From NCBI GenBank assembly GCA_045630765.1, contig JAZQTM010000005.1, positions 1 to 7,155 on the forward strand: a stretch of DNA of 7,155 nt, read 5' to 3'. This document shows positions 6,628 to 7,155 of the stretch, one piece after another. Under the pieces are notes generated by a model. That model searched no databases. It worked only from the letters and a program-made list of their open reading frames with translations, and was not told the DNA's origin. Origin of the DNA: RGIG3009 sp045630765. Its GTDB lineage: Bacteria > Bacillota > Clostridia > Oscillospirales > Acutalibacteraceae. The position numbers were made by a program, and so were the translations under genes. The first letter of the stretch is position 1; each line of letters opens with the position of its first letter.

Positions 6628-6633
6628 AGGGGG
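6628..6633 (+). promoter_or_regulatory. Ribosome binding site that sets the start of the membrane gene
   Basis: AGGGGG lies seven bases before the ATG at 6641. The frame is open further upstream to an ATG at 6575, but that codon has no Shine-Dalgarno sequence. The extra 22 residues it would add are also not membrane-like. Confidence 0.75.
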
Positions 6634-6640
6634 AAAGTGT

Positions 6641-7039
6641 ATGGGCACTCGCAAAGAGGTTTCACCGGCAACCAAAATTCTGCGTCCGCTTTGGCTGGGA
6701 GTCGGTATCGGCGTGATCGTGTGTGCAATTATGTTGTTGATTGCCGCAGCGGTTATGGCGACCGGTATTGTACCCGCATCGGCGGTGACGCCCGTTGCTC
6801 TCGCAACGGTGACAAGGGGTGCGTTTGCAGGCGGCTTTGCTGCGGCAAGGCTATCGCGTGAACGTGGATTGCTGTATGGTGCAGGTGTTGGTCTGTTGCT
6901 GTTTTTACTTGTTACCATCGTCGGTATGGCTACTTCGCAAGAATTACGCGGAACCGTGATGTTGCTTAAAGCGGCGCTTACCATCGGTTTTGGTGCACTT
7001 GGCGGTGTGCTTGGCGTAAATGTTAAGACAAGACGCTAA
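6641..7039 (+). CDS. Small four-helix membrane protein, TIGR04086-like, function unknown
   Basis: The 132-residue product is very hydrophobic. Four transmembrane helices can be drawn at about residues 17-41, 47-70, 77-97 and 105-127. They are glycine- and alanine-rich, with basic residues at the N-terminus (MGTRKEVSP), in the loop between helices two and three (ARLSRERG, 69-76) and at the C-terminus (VKTRR). That charge pattern places both termini and this loop in the cytosol. Size, helix pattern and position directly after yajC match the uncharacterised TIGR04086 family of Clostridia and relatives; this is recognition from memory. No catalytic motif is visible. The ATG at 6641 is chosen over an in-frame ATG at 6575 because only 6641 has a ribosome site (AGGGGG). 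An inverted repeat precedes it, and a strong terminator begins three bases after the stop, so it ends its transcription unit. Confidence 0.8.
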   Translation: MGTRKEVSPATKILRPLWLGVGIGVIVCAIMLLIAAAVMATGIVPASAVTPVALATVTRGAFAGGFAAARLSRERGLLYGAGVGLLLFLLVTIVGMATSQELRGTVMLLKAALTIGFGALGGVLGVNVKTRR

Positions 7040-7041
7040 CC

Positions 7042-7074
7042 GAGCGGGACGGATTTTTCGTCCCGCTCTTTGTT
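7042..7074 (+). terminator. Rho-independent terminator after the membrane gene
   Basis: A perfect 10-base-pair GC-rich stem, GAGCGGGACG (7042-7051) with CGTCCCGCTC (7059-7068), encloses the loop GATTTTT and is followed by the T-rich tail TTTGTT. The T-tract is on the plus-strand side only, so it serves rightward transcription. It closes the yajC/membrane-gene unit and separates it from the gene starting at 7134. Confidence 0.93.
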
Positions 7075-7103
7075 AGACATATCCGTTCTTTTTGTGGCAT
7101 ATA
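7074..7103 (+). promoter_or_regulatory. Weak candidate promoter for the gene at the right edge
   Basis: TAGACA (7074-7079) matches five of six -35 positions. Eighteen bases later comes CATATA (7098-7103), preceded by TGG as in an extended -10. TATAGT (7100-7105) is a better -10 match, but the spacer to TAGACA would be 20 bases. A promoter is expected here because a strong terminator lies just upstream. The precise boxes are uncertain. Confidence 0.3.
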
Positions 7104-7133
7104 GTGTTTATGTAACGGAAAGGACGGACGCAT

Positions 7134-7155
7134 ATGAAACGGACAAACTCTATTG
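7134..7155 (+). CDS. Start of an unidentified gene, seven codons visible; SecD possible
   Basis: The visible codons read MKRTNSI, with the next codon cut by the window edge. The ribosome site GGAAAGGA (7117-7124) lies nine bases before the ATG, which makes this a credible gene start. A positively charged N-terminus suits a membrane protein. secD is the usual gene downstream of yajC, so SecD or a fused SecDF is the first guess. In many Clostridia the gene after the TIGR04086 membrane protein is instead the short SCIFF ribosomal peptide precursor; seven residues cannot decide. Both alternatives rest on gene order, not on sequence. Confidence 0.55.

Noticed and set aside
6575..6640. Longer N-terminus for the small membrane protein, starting at 6575
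   Set aside because: There is no Shine-Dalgarno sequence before 6575. The extra 22 residues overlap the inverted repeat and ribosome site, and the ATG at 6641 has AGGGGG seven bases upstream.
1..7155. Mobile elements, CRISPR arrays, tRNA or rRNA genes, or a novel defence system
   Set aside because: No transposase, long terminal repeats, spaced direct repeats, cloverleaf or ribosomal RNA sequence was seen. Nearly all of the window is explained by recognisable housekeeping genes and short regulatory gaps.

Overview
The window reads as ordinary chromosome from a Gram-positive anaerobe of the Clostridia, most likely an uncultured gut member of the Oscillospiraceae or a related lineage. This placement is inferred from four things: strong AGGAGG-type ribosome binding sites, sigma-A-like promoters, the gene set (yajC followed by a small four-helix membrane protein of the TIGR04086 type), and the style of the protein sequences. 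No marker gene is present to fix the taxonomy. Base composition looks balanced and even, with no sign of a transferred island, insertion sequence, CRISPR array, tRNA or rRNA.

Layout. Positions 1-1385 are read leftward and hold asd followed by the N-terminal part of dapA. These encode consecutive enzymes of lysine/diaminopimelate synthesis and form one operon. A 118-base divergent intergenic region (1386-1503) carries a near-consensus leftward promoter for asd and a weaker candidate rightward promoter for queA, and their -10 boxes overlap. Positions 1504-6099 are read rightward as a tightly packed set: queA, then tgt (the two tRNA-acting steps of queuosine formation), then a full-length GH2 beta-mannosidase, with gaps of only 13 and 11 bases. 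A 94-base gap with a good promoter precedes yajC (6194-6565). A further 75-base gap holds an inverted repeat and precedes a small polytopic membrane protein (6641-7039). A strong intrinsic terminator follows at 7042-7074. A last gene starts at 7134 and runs off the window after seven codons.

How the genes fit together. Asd makes aspartate semialdehyde and DapA condenses it with pyruvate, the entry to the diaminopimelate/lysine branch. Tgt exchanges guanine 34 of certain tRNAs for preQ1, and QueA converts the inserted base to epoxyqueuosine. queA-tgt-yajC-secD-secF is a widespread bacterial order, and YajC is the accessory subunit of the SecDF translocase complex. The unusual element here is the beta-mannosidase gene sitting between tgt and yajC. 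No novel defence, mobile or biosynthetic system is visible. The observations worth a second look are that insertion, the overlapping divergent promoters, the dyad ahead of the TIGR04086-like gene, the Asp8 tail of YajC, and the identity of the truncated last gene.
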